A stretch of DNA of 64,000 nt from positions 57,788,255 through 57,852,254 of the forward strand of contig NC_134576.1 of NCBI RefSeq assembly GCF_050947875.1. The letters are read 5' to 3'. This DNA comes from Dermacentor variabilis. Taxonomy: Eukaryota > Arthropoda > Arachnida > Ixodida > Ixodidae. The translations under genes were made by a program, and so were the position numbers. The stretch's first letter is position 1. The number at the start of each line of letters is the position of its first letter. Positions 46,434-57,545 of this stretch are shown here, one piece after another. The notes below the pieces were generated by a model. That model was given only the letters and a program-made list of their open reading frames with translations, did no database searches and was not told where the DNA came from.

Positions 46434-46641
46434 GGCTGCTGAGCACGAGGTCGCGGGATCGAATCCCGGCCACGGCGGCCGCATTTCGGTGGGGGCGAAA
46501 TGCGAAAACACCCGTGTGTTTAGATTTAGGAGCACGTTGAAGAACCCCAGGTGGGCAAAATTTCCGGAGTCCTCCACTACGGCGGGCCTCATAATCAGAA
46601 AGTGGTTTTGGCACGTAAAACCCCAAATATTATTATTATTA
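46434..46641 (+). mobile_element. tRNA-derived tick SINE (Ruka-like), copy 2
   Basis: Same family as 23777-23983 but on the plus strand: GGGATCGAATCCCGGCCACG, GGCGAAATGCGAAAACACCC, CGGAGTCCTCCACTACGGCG and a (TTA)n tail. The perfect 13-bp target duplication TTGAAAAACTAAG is at 46421-46433 and 46642-46654, so it inserted into the minisatellite. Confidence 0.92.
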
Positions 46642-46654
46642 TTGAAAAACTAAG

Positions 46655-46845
46655 TGTTGTTCAAAATTACGAGCAATACTCAGCGCTATCTATATTTGCA
46701 AGCGAAACTGAATGCTGCCCACTGTTACCAGCGAAACACAGCGCTGTCTATCTGTACAAGGAAAACGAAGTGCTGTTCAAGCTCAGAAGAAAAAAATCTA
46801 CGTTCATGGTTACAAGCGAAACTCCTGCAGCGCGGGTAACTACAA
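46655..46845. repeat. 29-bp minisatellite, second block
   Basis: Continuation of the array after the SINE, with units such as GCGCTGTCTATCTGTACAAG and GTTCATGGTTACAAGCGAAA. Confidence 0.75.
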
Positions 46846-47059
46846 CAGAATCGGTAGGTGCAAGCCATGGAATATTTTATTGAAGATAGTGTGACTGCAT
46901 TTATTCTGCGCGAATCACCCGGAGCATGCACACTTCATTATAGGATGAAAGGGCTTGCCTTGACGCGATACGGCACTTCCTATTCTTAGAAGCCTAGCCT
47001 ATCGGGGGTGTTGTGGGCGTAGAAATCCTAGTGAGTCCTAAGCCCGGCGGTGCACTTGA

Positions 47060-49030
47060 GAATGCTTCTCATGAAGACTGAGACGTACCAAGTGATCCGT
47101 GTGACGATGGTTCGGTGTCTTCCACTGTTTGCAGTTGATCACTCTCTGTGATTTTGTTGTCTCCCGGCCAAGTTGCGCAGATTTGTTGCTTTACTTCACA
47201 CGCTGCATGTCCTGAGCGCACTTGGTCTACGTGACGGAGCTGCAGCCCTCTTGTGGTGCCCACCGTGACCATACGCCAAGCTCTTGCTGGCGTCACCGTG
47301 CCGGATAACCATCTCTGGCCAGTGTTAATGTACTAGCGCGACTAATCAGGCATTAGCAGTGAAAAGAATTGTGACAGCGGTGCTGGGGTTCTGCGCACAG
47401 TGGGATTCCGTGCCACCTCTTCCTCTGGAAAATGTACACTTAAGCAGGTTCTGGGTTGAAAACCCAGCAACATCCTGGCAGGCGACTTGCCTTCGCAAGT
47501 CGGCGTTACTTTGTAGCCTTATAAGAACTTCGAAATTATATTGAACAGACTTCCATCCTTACTTTTTGATACCTTCCGTAATGGTGAGCATGGCCTGTTC
47601 CGCCAGTGCGTTTGACAGAGGATAGTATGGGGCGAAGGCAACATGACGCACATGGTTATTTCTGAAAAAATATTTAATTAATTGAACTATTGCAGCCCAT
47701 TGTTTCAAACGAATGTGTAGGGCTGACCAAAACGCATGAAAATCGCTCACAGTACTTCAACTGTATGTTGTTTTAGCTCTTGCTGTCGTAAGAGGCACTG
47801 CCTCCATCGATTCAATTTCACCTTCCACTCCCACCGAGATAGTGTGACCTTCCACCGGGCCTGCATGGTCGATATACAGGCGAGACCAATGTTTGTAGAT
47901 ATTCGGTCAGCTTGAATGGACCTGTTCGGCTGGCATGGGCCAACATTGTAAACATTGCTGTCAGCTCTGTACCAGTTGCTATATGTCGTGGTCCAATCTT
48001 GGGTGCCAAAATATTGTACGAGCCAGGTCCGTCATTCCCATCATGCCTGAATTGGAGTCCTGAAAATTTCGCACAACAGATGCCCTCACGGCCTCTGGCA
48101 GGACTCCACCATGGGCCCAGTAGATTAGTCCTTTAATAAAAGTGAGTTCCTGTCTGCGGACGCAGTATGGCATCACACACTGTTTCTGGACCTAGTTGGT
48201 TTGGCCAATCACGCAGAAACAGTCTTTACCTGTCGGAGCAGCATGTTTTCGCTGGTGCTGTCTGCCAACTGTGACGCGTGGAGAGAAAACTCTGTCAACG
48301 CTTGTGCATGTAGCACAGATTGGAAAAGACCGTCTTCACCAGTAAGCCCTTGTTCTGGCAGAGGCAAATCGCACAAAGCGTCCGCATCCGCGTTCAGTGG
48401 TCGGTTACGAAATTCTATGTCATAGTGCCACGCTGATAAAAGGAGCGTTCAAACATGTGTGCTGGCCTCCACAATCTGTGCAATTGGTCTCTCTGGATAG
48501 AATAGACTTTCAAGGGCTCATGATATTTCTGCAAACGAAATTTATTACGGAAAAATAGTCTCAGCACTTTAACACACAGAAAACGAGGGCGAACGCTTCC
48601 TTTTCCACTTGAAAGTCATTGCGCTCCGCTGGTATCAAGGTCCTAGAGCGAAAAGCTATCCGATAATTTTCGTCCTTGATGCTATGGGACAGCAGTGCGA
48701 GCATGCAGACTGATGAAGCGTCGTATTCAAAGTCGAAGGGGTTTAAGCGGGTCACAATGGAAAAGAAATTTTGCGTCGCCTAAGGCACTCTTTCCTTCCT
48801 GAAATGCGCTATCCTGGGCGGCCTCTACTTCCACATCCCGCCCCTTGGCAGCAAGCGATATAAGGGAGATGGCCACGTAGACAAGTTGGGCAATACTTTA
48901 TCGTAATACGCAACCGAGCACAATAAAGATTTCAGCTGGCTTAGCGATGTTGGCTTCGGCGCGGCCAGTATCGCCTCAATGTTATGCCGCAGTAGATAAA
49001 AACCGTTGGCAACGATGTGTTGGCCCAGAA
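47060..49030 (-). pseudogene. gypsy pol fragment, different lineage
   Basis: Minus strand, in order: RT thumb (48930-48825, LKSLLCSVAYYDKVLPNLST, APLYRLL-like), RNase H (48755-48561, FRSRTLIPAERNDFQVEKEA), integrase finger region (48176-47979, LARTIFWHPRLDHDI), core (47750-47559, APYYPLSNALAEQAMLTI with the Glu kept) and tail (47296-47069, ARAWRMVTVGTTRGLQLRHV). The sequence differs strongly from the other gypsy copies and ends in a HVDQ-type tail, so it is a separate lineage. Many stops. It splits the minisatellite. Confidence 0.8.
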
Positions 49031-49090
49031 AAGACATGGGAAAAAGACAGAAAGACAGAAAAGACATGGGCCAGAAAAGACATGGGCAAA
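49028..49090. repeat. Short tandem repeat AGAAAAGACATGGG
   Basis: Three to four imperfect copies of AGAAAAGACATGGGC at the border between the gypsy fragment and the minisatellite. Confidence 0.7.
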
Positions 49091-50350
49091 AGTGAGTGCT
49101 GCTCGTGGTTGCAATCAAAAGACAGTGCTGTTTAGGGCTGCCAGCAAAACTGAGTAATATTCGTGGCGACAAGCAAAACTCCGCGCTCATATTGTTACAA
49201 GCAAAACCCTGAATTGTTCAGGGTTACAGGAAAATCTCAGGGCTGCTCAAGGTAACAAGCCAAACTCAGCGCTGATCATAGCACAAGAAAAACTGAGTGC
49301 TGTTCATGATCATCCCTCACTGCTGTTTAAAGTTACAATTAAAAATGAGTGCTATTCGTGGTTACAAGGAAAACTCCGCGCTATTCACGGTTGCAAGCGA
49401 AACTGAGTCGTATTCGTGGCTACAACCATAACTCAGTGCTGTTCATGGTTGCAAGCAAAATTGAGTGCTGTTCATGGGTACAAGCCAAACTCAGTGCTGT
49501 TCATGGTTGCAAGCAAGACATAGTGCTGCTAATGATTACAAGCAATACCGAGTGTTGTATATGGGTGCATGCAATATTCAATGCTCTTCATGGTTGCAAG
49601 CCAAACTCAGCGCTGCTCATGGTTTCGTGCAAAACTCAGTGCTGTTTATGGTTCAAAGGAAAAGTCAATGCTTTCCGTAGTTGCAAGCAAAACTGAGTGA
49701 TGTTCGTGGTAACTAGCAATAGTCAGTGGCTTCATGGTTACGAGGAAAACTCAGCGCCGTTTAAAGTCAGAAGCAAACCTAGGTGCTTTTCAAGGTTACA
49801 AGAAAAGGTGACTGCGGTTCGTGGTTACAAGAAAATCTCAGTGCTTTTCATGGCTACAAGCTAAACTCAGCGTTGCCCATGGAATAATGGAAAGCTCAGT
49901 GCTGTTCCTTGTTACAAGACAAACAGCGCTGTTCACTGTTACAAGAAAAGGTGAGTGTAGTTCGTGATTACTAGCAAAACTTAGCGCCCTTCATTGCTAC
50001 AAGCCGAACTGAGCGCGGCTCATGGTTTCAAGCAAAACTCAGTGCTGTTTATGGTTACAAGCAAGACTCAGTGCTGTTCAAGGTTACAAGGAAAGGTGGG
50101 TGTGGTTCATGGTTAAAAGCAATACTCATTGTGCTGATGGTTACAAATCAAACTCCGCGGTCTTCATGGTTACAAGCAAAACTCAATGCTGTTAATTGTT
50201 ACAAGCAAACCCAGTAGTCGTCATCGTTACAAGCAAAACTCAGTGCTAATCATGGTTACAATCCAAACTCCGCGCTGTTCATAATCACAAGAAAAACCGA
50301 GTGTTCTTCATGGTTAGAAGCAAAACTCACGTGTTCATGGTCGCGCGGGA
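49090..50350. repeat. 29-bp minisatellite, main block (about 40 units)
   Basis: Units are 29 bp, for example from GTTCATGGTTGCAAGCAAAA at 49441 to the next GTTCATGG. The core is TCAGTGCTGTTCATGGTTAC then AAGCAAAAC. Units drift by substitution with few indels. Since 29 is not a multiple of 3, frames through it are artefacts. Confidence 0.93.
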
Positions 50351-52614
50351 AACTCGGTGCGGTGACACAAACGAACCAAGATTGAAGTGCAGTACGACGC
50401 TACCAGTTTCCCGAACCCAGCACTGTCACATCTACTCGGGTGCGCCCATGTCTGCTCAGGCGCACCTGTGCAAGGCAGTCTGAAACACGCGGCGTCCATT
50501 TCAAATAGGCAGTTCGTGTTGGTACTATGAAAGTGTAGGTGTGGTTGTGACGCAATGCTTGGGTTATCTGGCTGCTGTGTTTCTGACCGAGGTTTAATCC
50601 CACTATCGGGAACGTAAATGTTTGTAGACTTGAGTATGTGCTCTTTGCCAAGGCACCAAAATCAGGCTCTGTCAGTGAAATCCGTCAGAGTTCGGAAACA
50701 GGGTGTGCTCTAAAATTGTGTCAGAAGTCGTGTGGGTTGAGTGTAAATGCCGCGGTGGTTTTCTTTTCTAACCCTGTTGCCTATATCTCATTTCTACATC
50801 TAGGTCCGAACCTAAGGGCGCATCAACTGGCAAAAAAAGATTTGAGCGCACTATCTGTGTACTTAAGATCTGTAGAGCGCTTTAAACACTACGTAGCTAT
50901 GACACACATCCTTTATATTTGAAGGCGGTTCCGAAGTAGTGCTATGCAAGGGCTCGTGATTTCTCGAAATGTATAAAATGCGCACGGGATGTGTTTGCAC
51001 TTTTCCCGCTGTCTTCTCGCCGCAAGTGTGCCTGTGCATCCTTTTTAGTCTTTTACTCTCGTACGCCATACTTCATGTTACCCTTTCTGCCTACCGTGCA
51101 AGAAGCAATAACTCTCCGTAGTGGTTAAGGTGTGCTCACTGCAAGGCAGTTACGTTATTTGGCCAAGTATATGTCTTCGTTTTTCGTTTTGTTTGCCGAA
51201 TATATCGGTGCATTGTGTTATAAAGGTGTGATTTATATATACGTAAGCCACAGTGTTATGCGGAGAATACATCGCGTTTTATTTTTTTTATGGTACAAGC
51301 AACCATGTTTTGCCGCATTCGGAAAGACATCGAACCTTGTATTAAGCGTTTAGTGTCCATTGCCTCAGATGTTAGTCCCTAGGGCAAGCCGCGTAGGAAG
51401 CGCAGCGGCAGCAGCAGGGTAGCAGCAATGAATGCCAGCAGCCTGGTCCAAGTGACATATACTCCGTTTCATACACAGCAATCAATGCTGCGGAAGTTCC
51501 GGAAAAAGTTCGGTGAGAAAATTTATCACTCCGCGCGTTGCGTTTATGGTTCATTAGGCGTTCCGTCCATTATTCGCTGCACGCCAGCAGCATTCACCTA
51601 GGCTACTTGCGACGGGTTGCACAAGAAAAAGCCGCAAAACAAAACAAAATAAAAAAGGTCTCACAAATACATTAGCAGCCGCATGCCATAGTGTTGTTGT
51701 TTCTAAGGATTAAAAGTCTTTTTCATTTAGTAATGAATCTATATAGCAACTGTTGCGTGCAATTGCGGTCAAAAAACACCGAACTGTATCCAAGTACCAA
51801 CGTAGCCACTGCAAGAAGCCTGTCTAGTCTCCACTTCGTTGACTTCCATGTACAGGACGTAGTACAGGTGCCTCCCTTATTACAACTAGCACTATAGTTG
51901 GTTATGATAGTTTAGTTCTGATTTAAAACAGTTTGAAAGACACAGAAATAGCTAAGTGGTGCCAACGCTTTCTTTACCTTGCGGCGTCTGAGATATACCC
52001 GTTACAAAAGCATCACTTGGTTGCCATCATCACAAGCTTCATGATGTCGCACGAGAGATCGCTGCACTTTCGGTCTCTGATTGCCAATCAGCCTTTCATG
52101 TAGAAATTCTCAGTAGCAGTAGAAAAAAATCAAAACATAAGCAGACACGACATATGTAGATGCCTATGAAATGCCAATCATGCCTCGTTGCGCAGAAAAT
52201 GGTGTAAGCGTCCAAACATTTGAATATCGCTATTTTTCGTACGCTTTTCAAGTACCTCCTGCACCACGCACCGCAATTGTACTGCTTAAGCGATGTCACA
52301 CTTATAGTAGGCCATTATTTCCACGAACAGTCATAATAAATATGTTTCTAATTACCACTTACAGTGAGTACTTCACACATATTGCAAATTACGGTTTGTA
52401 GGGTTCTTCGTGGTTCATAGATACTAGGGGGGGGGGGGCAAGGAATTCTGAGGATGGCGCCAATTTCGGGTTGTGCGCTTGGAAACTCGACGATGTGAGG
52501 CATTGGTGTTCCATTAATTTCAGAACGTCAATGCACAAATCGGTAGTTTGGTAGAAACGTAGGTAGAACAAGCCTGCAATTTAGCCACAAGCTTGAGGAT
52601 CACTAGCTTCAATA
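50351..52614. other. No gene recognised; G12 run at 52427-52438
   Basis: A minus-strand frame at 51372-51554 could code a signal-like hydrophobic stretch in a shifted frame, and 50400-50651 is open, but neither has a family match or convincing splice sites. Confidence 0.4.
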
Positions 52615-52812
52615 CTTATCTCGGTAGCTCAATTGGTAGAGCATCGCACGCGTAATGCGAAATACGTCGGATTGTTCCCCATCTGGTGCAAGTTGTTTAT
52701 TCATCCATTTTCAATTCCGTTAATTTACCATTTCTTTAATCCATTAAGTAAGTACAAGCAATCTCCCCTGTCTTTTTGTTGATGTCTATGTTTGTTGGCT
52801 TCTTAGGATATT
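52615..52812 (+). mobile_element. tRNA-derived SINE, decayed
   Basis: The head has an A box TAGCTCAATTGGTAGAG (from 52625) and an anticodon arm TCGCA-CGCGTAA-TGCGA with CGT in anticodon position; the B box GGATTGTTCCC is damaged. A T-rich body without a coding frame follows (GCAAGTTGTTTATTCATCC). The damaged T arm and the body argue for a SINE rather than a tRNA gene. Confidence 0.65.
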
Positions 52813-52821
52813 GCCGCTAGG

Positions 52822-53002
52822 TGTCACGAGCCAGCGCTGAAAAAAGAAGTTGGGACTGGAACGCGCACTCAGCAAGAGACGGGCGCTGGAGTAGAAGTAG
52901 TAGAAGCTGAGGACGCCGGCTTGCATTTATTGCACGCCATCTTGTACAACTGTCTGCCTCGCCGACGCCAGGCACATCTTACATTGTCTTTTCATGGCAT
53001 AA
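52822..53002 (+). repeat. 5' LTR of a gypsy element
   Basis: Starts TGTCACGAGCC and ends at the primer-binding site; 181 bp. Contains the TTTATTGCAC-like region near its middle. No 3' partner, as the element is truncated at 56505. Confidence 0.7.
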
Positions 53003-53020
53003 CTGGTGGAGGTGCGGGGT
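53003..53020 (+). other. Primer-binding site
   Basis: CTGGTGGAGGTGCGGGGTA, identical to that of the complete element at 39805-39822. Confidence 0.75.
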
Positions 53021-53029
53021 ACGGTTCAT

Positions 53030-54445
53030 CCGATGCCAGAAACCCCTCCTGGTAGCAGGAATACCAGCCCTATACTAGTGGACACCCCTGTTCACCGTGC
53101 AAGCAGGAGAATCCGAGGATTGCCTTCGGAGCTTGATCCTCTCTCCGCAACAACATCGACGCCCGCACACCGGTACCGAAGGAACATCGAAGTCCCTACC
53201 GACCACTAGGCAAGGTACGGCCACAACGGCAACTCAGTATCTGCTGCAGAATCTGCGAGTGCCGAAAGTGTTCCAAGGGGATATCTTCGAGGATGTAGAA
53301 GACTGCTTAGTCCAGTTTGAGCACGTTGCCGAGATAAACGAATAGAGCGACGAGGCGAAGTTAAGGAACGTCTATTTCAGCTTGCAGGACGGTGCGCGCA
53401 CTTGGTTCGAGAACCGAGAAGGGCTCATCAAATCGTGGCTCGAGTTCCCTCGTGCTTTGCTGGAGACGTACACAGATGGTGATCGCCGCGAACGAGCCGA
53501 ACGGGTGCTCCAATCCGCATTCATCTGCCGAGCTAGAGCGTGACGTCGTACGTCGAGAATATGACGCGCCTCTTCCGTCGCGTGGACCCAACCATGTCCG
53601 AGGAAAAGAAGCTGCGCCATCTAATGCGGGGAGTTAAGGAACAGCTATTTGCTGGCTTTGTTCGAAGCCCGCCAAAGACCGTGGCTGAATTCTTAACCGA
53701 AGCCACCACGATAGAAAAGATGTTCCACCAGCGATCAGCTTTCTATGAAAGGCAATTGAACGCAACTTCACCTTCGGACCAGCGCTCAGCTCCGTATGAC
53801 AGGCACGCGAACGCTGCTTCACTGACGGCCGCCCTGGCCTTTGGAAACGTGGACGTTCTCCGAGACCTTATCCGCTCTGTGGTGCGTGATGAGCTTCAAC
53901 GACTCACCTGCCCGCCTCAGCCCACGCTAAGTACCATTTTTGCCTTTGTGAGGAAAGAAGTGCAGCTAGCGATCCAAGGTCCCGTTCCAAGCAGCAATGC
54001 GCCGCCTGTGACAGCACAGTTGCAGCGGCCGTCGTATGCGGAAGTTTTGAGGCGAGTCCCTGTTCCCGTTCCGACCCACTTCGACCCCGCCACGTCTTAC
54101 GCCGCGTCATACGTCCCGCCGCTCCCATAAGTGCAACCTATCCAACGTATGGAGGAACGGCGCCCGCTCGAAAGGAAGTCTGACGTCTGGCGTACCTCGG
54201 ACAGAAGGCCTCTGTGCTATCATTGTAGAGAAGCCGGTCACGTATACCGCGAGCGCCCATACCGCCGCCTCGGACTGCAAACTTTTGCCGCGGATTCACC
54301 AAGGCCAAGATATGGCGAAAGGCCTAGGGCGATTGAAGTATACTTGACCCAGCAGTGTATGCCACTGTTCCCGCGGCGCCAGTCGCGCTCGCCATCCCCC
54401 AGACGTTCTTCCCCCGCTCCTAGAAGCCCTCGCAGGGAAATCTAA
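53030..54445 (+). pseudogene. gypsy gag
   Basis: Start taken as ATG at about 53033 (MPETPPGSRNTSPIL). The N-terminal part goes to a stop at 53209, shifts to 53220-53530 (KVFQGDIFEDVEDCLVQFEH, with a stop after EINE), then the capsid C-terminal part 53540-54130 (SYVENMTRLFRRVDPTMSEE, KKLRHLMRGVKEQLFAGFV) ends in a TAA. The same frame resumes with CYHCREAGHVYRER (54215-54256), a CCHC knuckle whose last Cys is Arg, and a Ser/Arg/Pro-rich tail. This copy keeps the gag half deleted in the complete element. Confidence 0.88.
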
Positions 54446-54585
54446 GAACGGCGACCTTCGAGGGCGAGGCCGCTGATAATCGCCCTTTCGAAGACCTGCC
54501 ATCGACGCGAGCATGGTCTGTTCAGCACGATTCAACGACGACAGCAGCCGAACTCAGCGACAGACTCTCGCTAGACATACCTGTT

Positions 54586-55459
54586 GTGCTCGACGGCCGC
54601 CACGTTAGTGCGTTATTGGACACGGGTGCCGAATACTCAATCTTGTGCGGAAAACTAGCGAAGGCACTTCGAAAAGTCATCACGCCTTGGGGGGTCTTGA
54701 ACGCAAATTCGTACTGCTGGCGGGCACATCGTAACACCTTTGGGCATGTGCACGGTCAGAGTACAAATTCGTGGGTCCACGTTTCCAGCCAGCTGCCTTA
54801 TGCTCCGCGATTTTTCTCGGGACCTTATCTTCGGCGTCGACTTTCTGCGAGAGTATGGTGCCATTATAGACATCCGGGAGAGCACAGTGACTTTTTCGAT
54901 AGAAAGAGCAGCGAACAGCCGCGACAATTGCCGACGTAACGCGCTTAGAGTTTACGCCGACAGTGCGACTGTACCACCACGCGCAAATGCCCTGGTAACG
55001 GTCGTATGCGACGATCTGCGGGACGGCGAAGCTGTTGCAGAGGGCGATTCCTCTCTTATGCTTACTCAAATTGTATGTGCAGCCCGCAGTCTCATTATGC
55101 TTCGAGGTGGATTTTCGGCGCTCCTCGAGACGAATTTCAGCCAGGAACGTCGGTACCTATTTCGTCGTACTACTATCGCTTTTGCTGAGCCCACAGCCGA
55201 CATTGCTGAATGCTTTGCGTCTATGACGAAGGAGAACCCAGCTCAGACACTCAGCAATGTCGACATCAATTTAGACCTTTCGGAGGAAAACCAAAAAGCA
55301 CTACGCGAGCTGCTCCTTCGATTCAAGGAGTGCTTCGCATCTTCCTCTAAGGTACGCCAGGTGCCGATTAGGAGGCACCGTATAATCACGTATGACGATT
55401 CTCGTCTCATACCTTATCATACCTTATCGCGTATCGGCGAAAGAGCGCAACGTCATTAA
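54586..55459 (+). pseudogene. gypsy protease and pre-RT linker
   Basis: Protease active site VSALLDTGAEYSIL (54604-54645), then a frameshift near 54700; the other frame carries the second protease part (LIFGVDFLREYGAIIDI, ~54825) and the linker to RT (RELLLRFKECFASSSKVRQV, 55307). Confidence 0.88.
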
Positions 55460-56505
55460 TGCACAAGTGAAAGAAATGCTTGACGAAGACGTCATACAAC
55501 CATCCCAAAGCCCTTGGTCATCGCCGGTGGTCCTCGTCAAAAAGAAAGACGGAACGCTTAGGTTCTGCGTTGACTATAGAAAGTTGAATGCTGTCACAAA
55601 AAAAGATGTTTATCCGCTTCCGCGGATCGATGATTCGTTGATCGACTGCGGCGAACCATATATTTTTCATCCATAGATCTCAAGAGCGGATATTGGCAAA
55701 TCGAAGTTGACGAAAGAGATCGCGAAAAAACTGCCTTTGTTACCCCGGATGGACTGTACGAATTTAGAGTACTTCCATTCGGCCTGTGTTCTGCACCGGC
55801 CACATTCCAGCGAATGACGGACACTGTTCTGACGGGTCTGAAGTGGCACAGCTGTTTAGTTTACTTAAATGACATCGTCGTGTTTGCGGCGACCTTCGAA
55901 GAACATCTGAAGCGCTTAGAGGCTGTATTTGAGGTGCTCCGCTCTGCTAGTCTCACAATAAAGCCAGAAAAGTGTCACTTCGGTTACGAAGCGCTGAAGT
56001 TTCTCGGGCATGTCGTGAACGCCGATGGCCTCCAGCCTTACCCAGACAAAACATCTGCTGTTGCTGCTTTTCCGACTCCTAGTGACAAGAAAGCAGTACA
56101 CCGCTTTCTCGATCTGTGTGCGTACTGAAGTCGCTTCATCGCTAATTTCTCGCGCATCGCCGAACCACTCATACGCCTCACGCGAGAAGACACACCCTTC
56201 GTTTGGACGGATGAGCAGGACGTCGCTTTCACCGAGTTACGGCAACGCCAGCAAGAATCACCCGTCCTCGCTTACTTTGACGAGGACGCTGACACTGAGG
56301 TGGATTCCGATGCGAGTAACATTTGTCTTGGCGCTGTACTCGTTCAACACCAGGAGGGCGTCGAGTGAGTCATCGCTTACGCCAGTCGCACTTTTTCACG
56401 CGTCGAAATCAACTGCGCCACCTCCGAGAAAGAGTGTCTAGCGGTTTTGTGGGCCATCATGAAATTTTGGCCATATCTCTACGGTCGCCCTTTATTAAAT
56501 TTAAT
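55392..56505 (+). pseudogene. gypsy RT and RNase H start, 3'-truncated
   Basis: RT N-terminal part at 55392-55676 ([20 protein letters not shown]), frameshift near 55650, then [35 protein letters not shown] and SCLVYLNDIVVF with YLND at 55862-55873 in place of YLDD. Thumb to 56128, TGA in AY*SRFIANFS, RNase H start (VDSDASNICLGAVLVQ) and TGA again in VE*VIAYAS. It stops at WPYLYGRP near 56495, where unrelated AT-rich sequence begins, so the rest of RNase H, integrase and 3' LTR are lost. Confidence 0.88.
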
Positions 56506-56849
56506 TTAAAATAATTAAAAATCGAGCCTCTCGGTTAACTCCCTTTCTTCTACATTAGATACGTGTATTTCAGTAAGTGCTCTAAAGTCATTAGTTACTA
56601 AGCTCTATAGTAGCATTTAGTCAGTTACGCATTTTGATTTCTAGTTTAAGTAACACCTGCATGTTTGATAAAATAGTTAAAAAATAGTTAAAAATAACTG
56701 GTGTTCCTCAAAAAGAGTCTTGTCTTTCTCGGCTTTTACCCAACCTGCCTAGGCTGAAAGGCCGGCTTTCACGAAAAGGCACTCCGAATATATATTTATA
56801 TATATGTGTCCAGGGAAAACACGGGGAAGGCGGAAGATGGAAATTCAAG
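56506..56849. other. AT-rich sequence; nothing recognised
   Basis: No gene or clear repeat; short TATATTTATATATA run near 56790. Confidence 0.4.
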
Positions 56850-57191
56850 ACGTTGAGCAAAACGAGAGCAACGTGAAAGCAGGACCCAACGTTTCCACAA
56901 ATGGACTTTTCTTTAAGGCAACATATTGTTTCCGCGCCACAGTATATATGTGGCGTTCTTCTAAAGGGAAGAAGGTGTAAGGCGCGTGGGTGAGCCAACG
57001 TGCGAAGGTGTGTCTCCGTGTCGAATTGAGAACAAATGATAGCTGTGCACAAGGCCAGTGACCCGGCCGAATGTCAAGCACGTGTCAACGCCGGCGTGTT
57101 AGCCAGCGTGTCAACGGCGTCTGGCACGCCAGCTGGGAAAAAAGAAGGAAAAAAATGAAAATAAGAGATGCAAAAAAGGTAAGAAACTAAA
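56850..57191 (-). repeat. 3' UTR of Penelope-like element 1
   Basis: Matches, in opposite orientation, 61720-62053: both share CTTTAGAAGAAC, TATACTGTGGCG and CCTGCTTTCACRTTG...CTCGTTTT before similarity stops. This defines the 3' end of the family. Confidence 0.7.
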
Positions 57192-57545
57192 CTAAATGTT
57201 GTTGTCTATAGCTTGAAATTTAGCATAGCGAATAGATTCTAAAGCTCCCTTTGAAACGTTTAAGCCTATTGGTTGCAATGTCTTGAAATAATGGATAAGG
57301 TACGTTTCTCTGTATTTTCTCTCTCGTTCATAACGAAAATTTGTCTGCAAGATGTACAGTTTAAGTTCATCAAAGTTATGACCTTGTTGGATGAAATGCT
57401 CGGCGACAGCTTTGGGAAGCTTTTTAGCTGTGTCTGCGCTATGTTCGTTTAATCTGACATTCATTGATTGTCATGTTTCACCGATATATTGTTTCTTATG
57501 GAAGGAACATTCAAGCAAATAAATAACATCCGAATTTGTACAAGT
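57192..57545 (-). pseudogene. Penelope-like GIY-YIG endonuclease
   Basis: Minus strand: DVIYLLECSFHKKQYIGET, then a TGA, then MNVRLNEHSADTAKKLPKAV, AEHFIQQGHNFDELKLYI and ERERKYRETYLIHYF. The GIY-YIG-type nuclease is the C-terminal domain of Penelope-like retrotransposons. The stop after GET disrupts it. Confidence 0.88.

Noticed and set aside
46395..46653. Open frames on both strands
   Set aside because: They are translations of the tRNA-derived SINE and recur in its other copy at 23777-23983.
49349..49696. 115-codon open frame
   Set aside because: It is a read-through of the 29-bp minisatellite; the repeated Cys/Met-rich pattern changes with the rotating frame.
49090..50350. Possible CRISPR-like array
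   Set aside because: Direct tandem units with no unique spacers in eukaryotic DNA: a minisatellite.
50400..50651. Possible further CLCA exon (minus strand, donor-like CAG|GTGCGC)
   Set aside because: The peptide does not resemble any CLCA segment and no acceptor fits.
51372..51554. Possible signal-peptide exon of the CLCA gene on the minus strand
   Set aside because: The hydrophobic stretch is in a frame that soon stops, and no convincing donor or match to CLCA N-termini was seen.
52615..52690. tRNA-Thr(CGT) gene
   Set aside because: The T arm and B box are damaged and the unit runs on into a SINE body.
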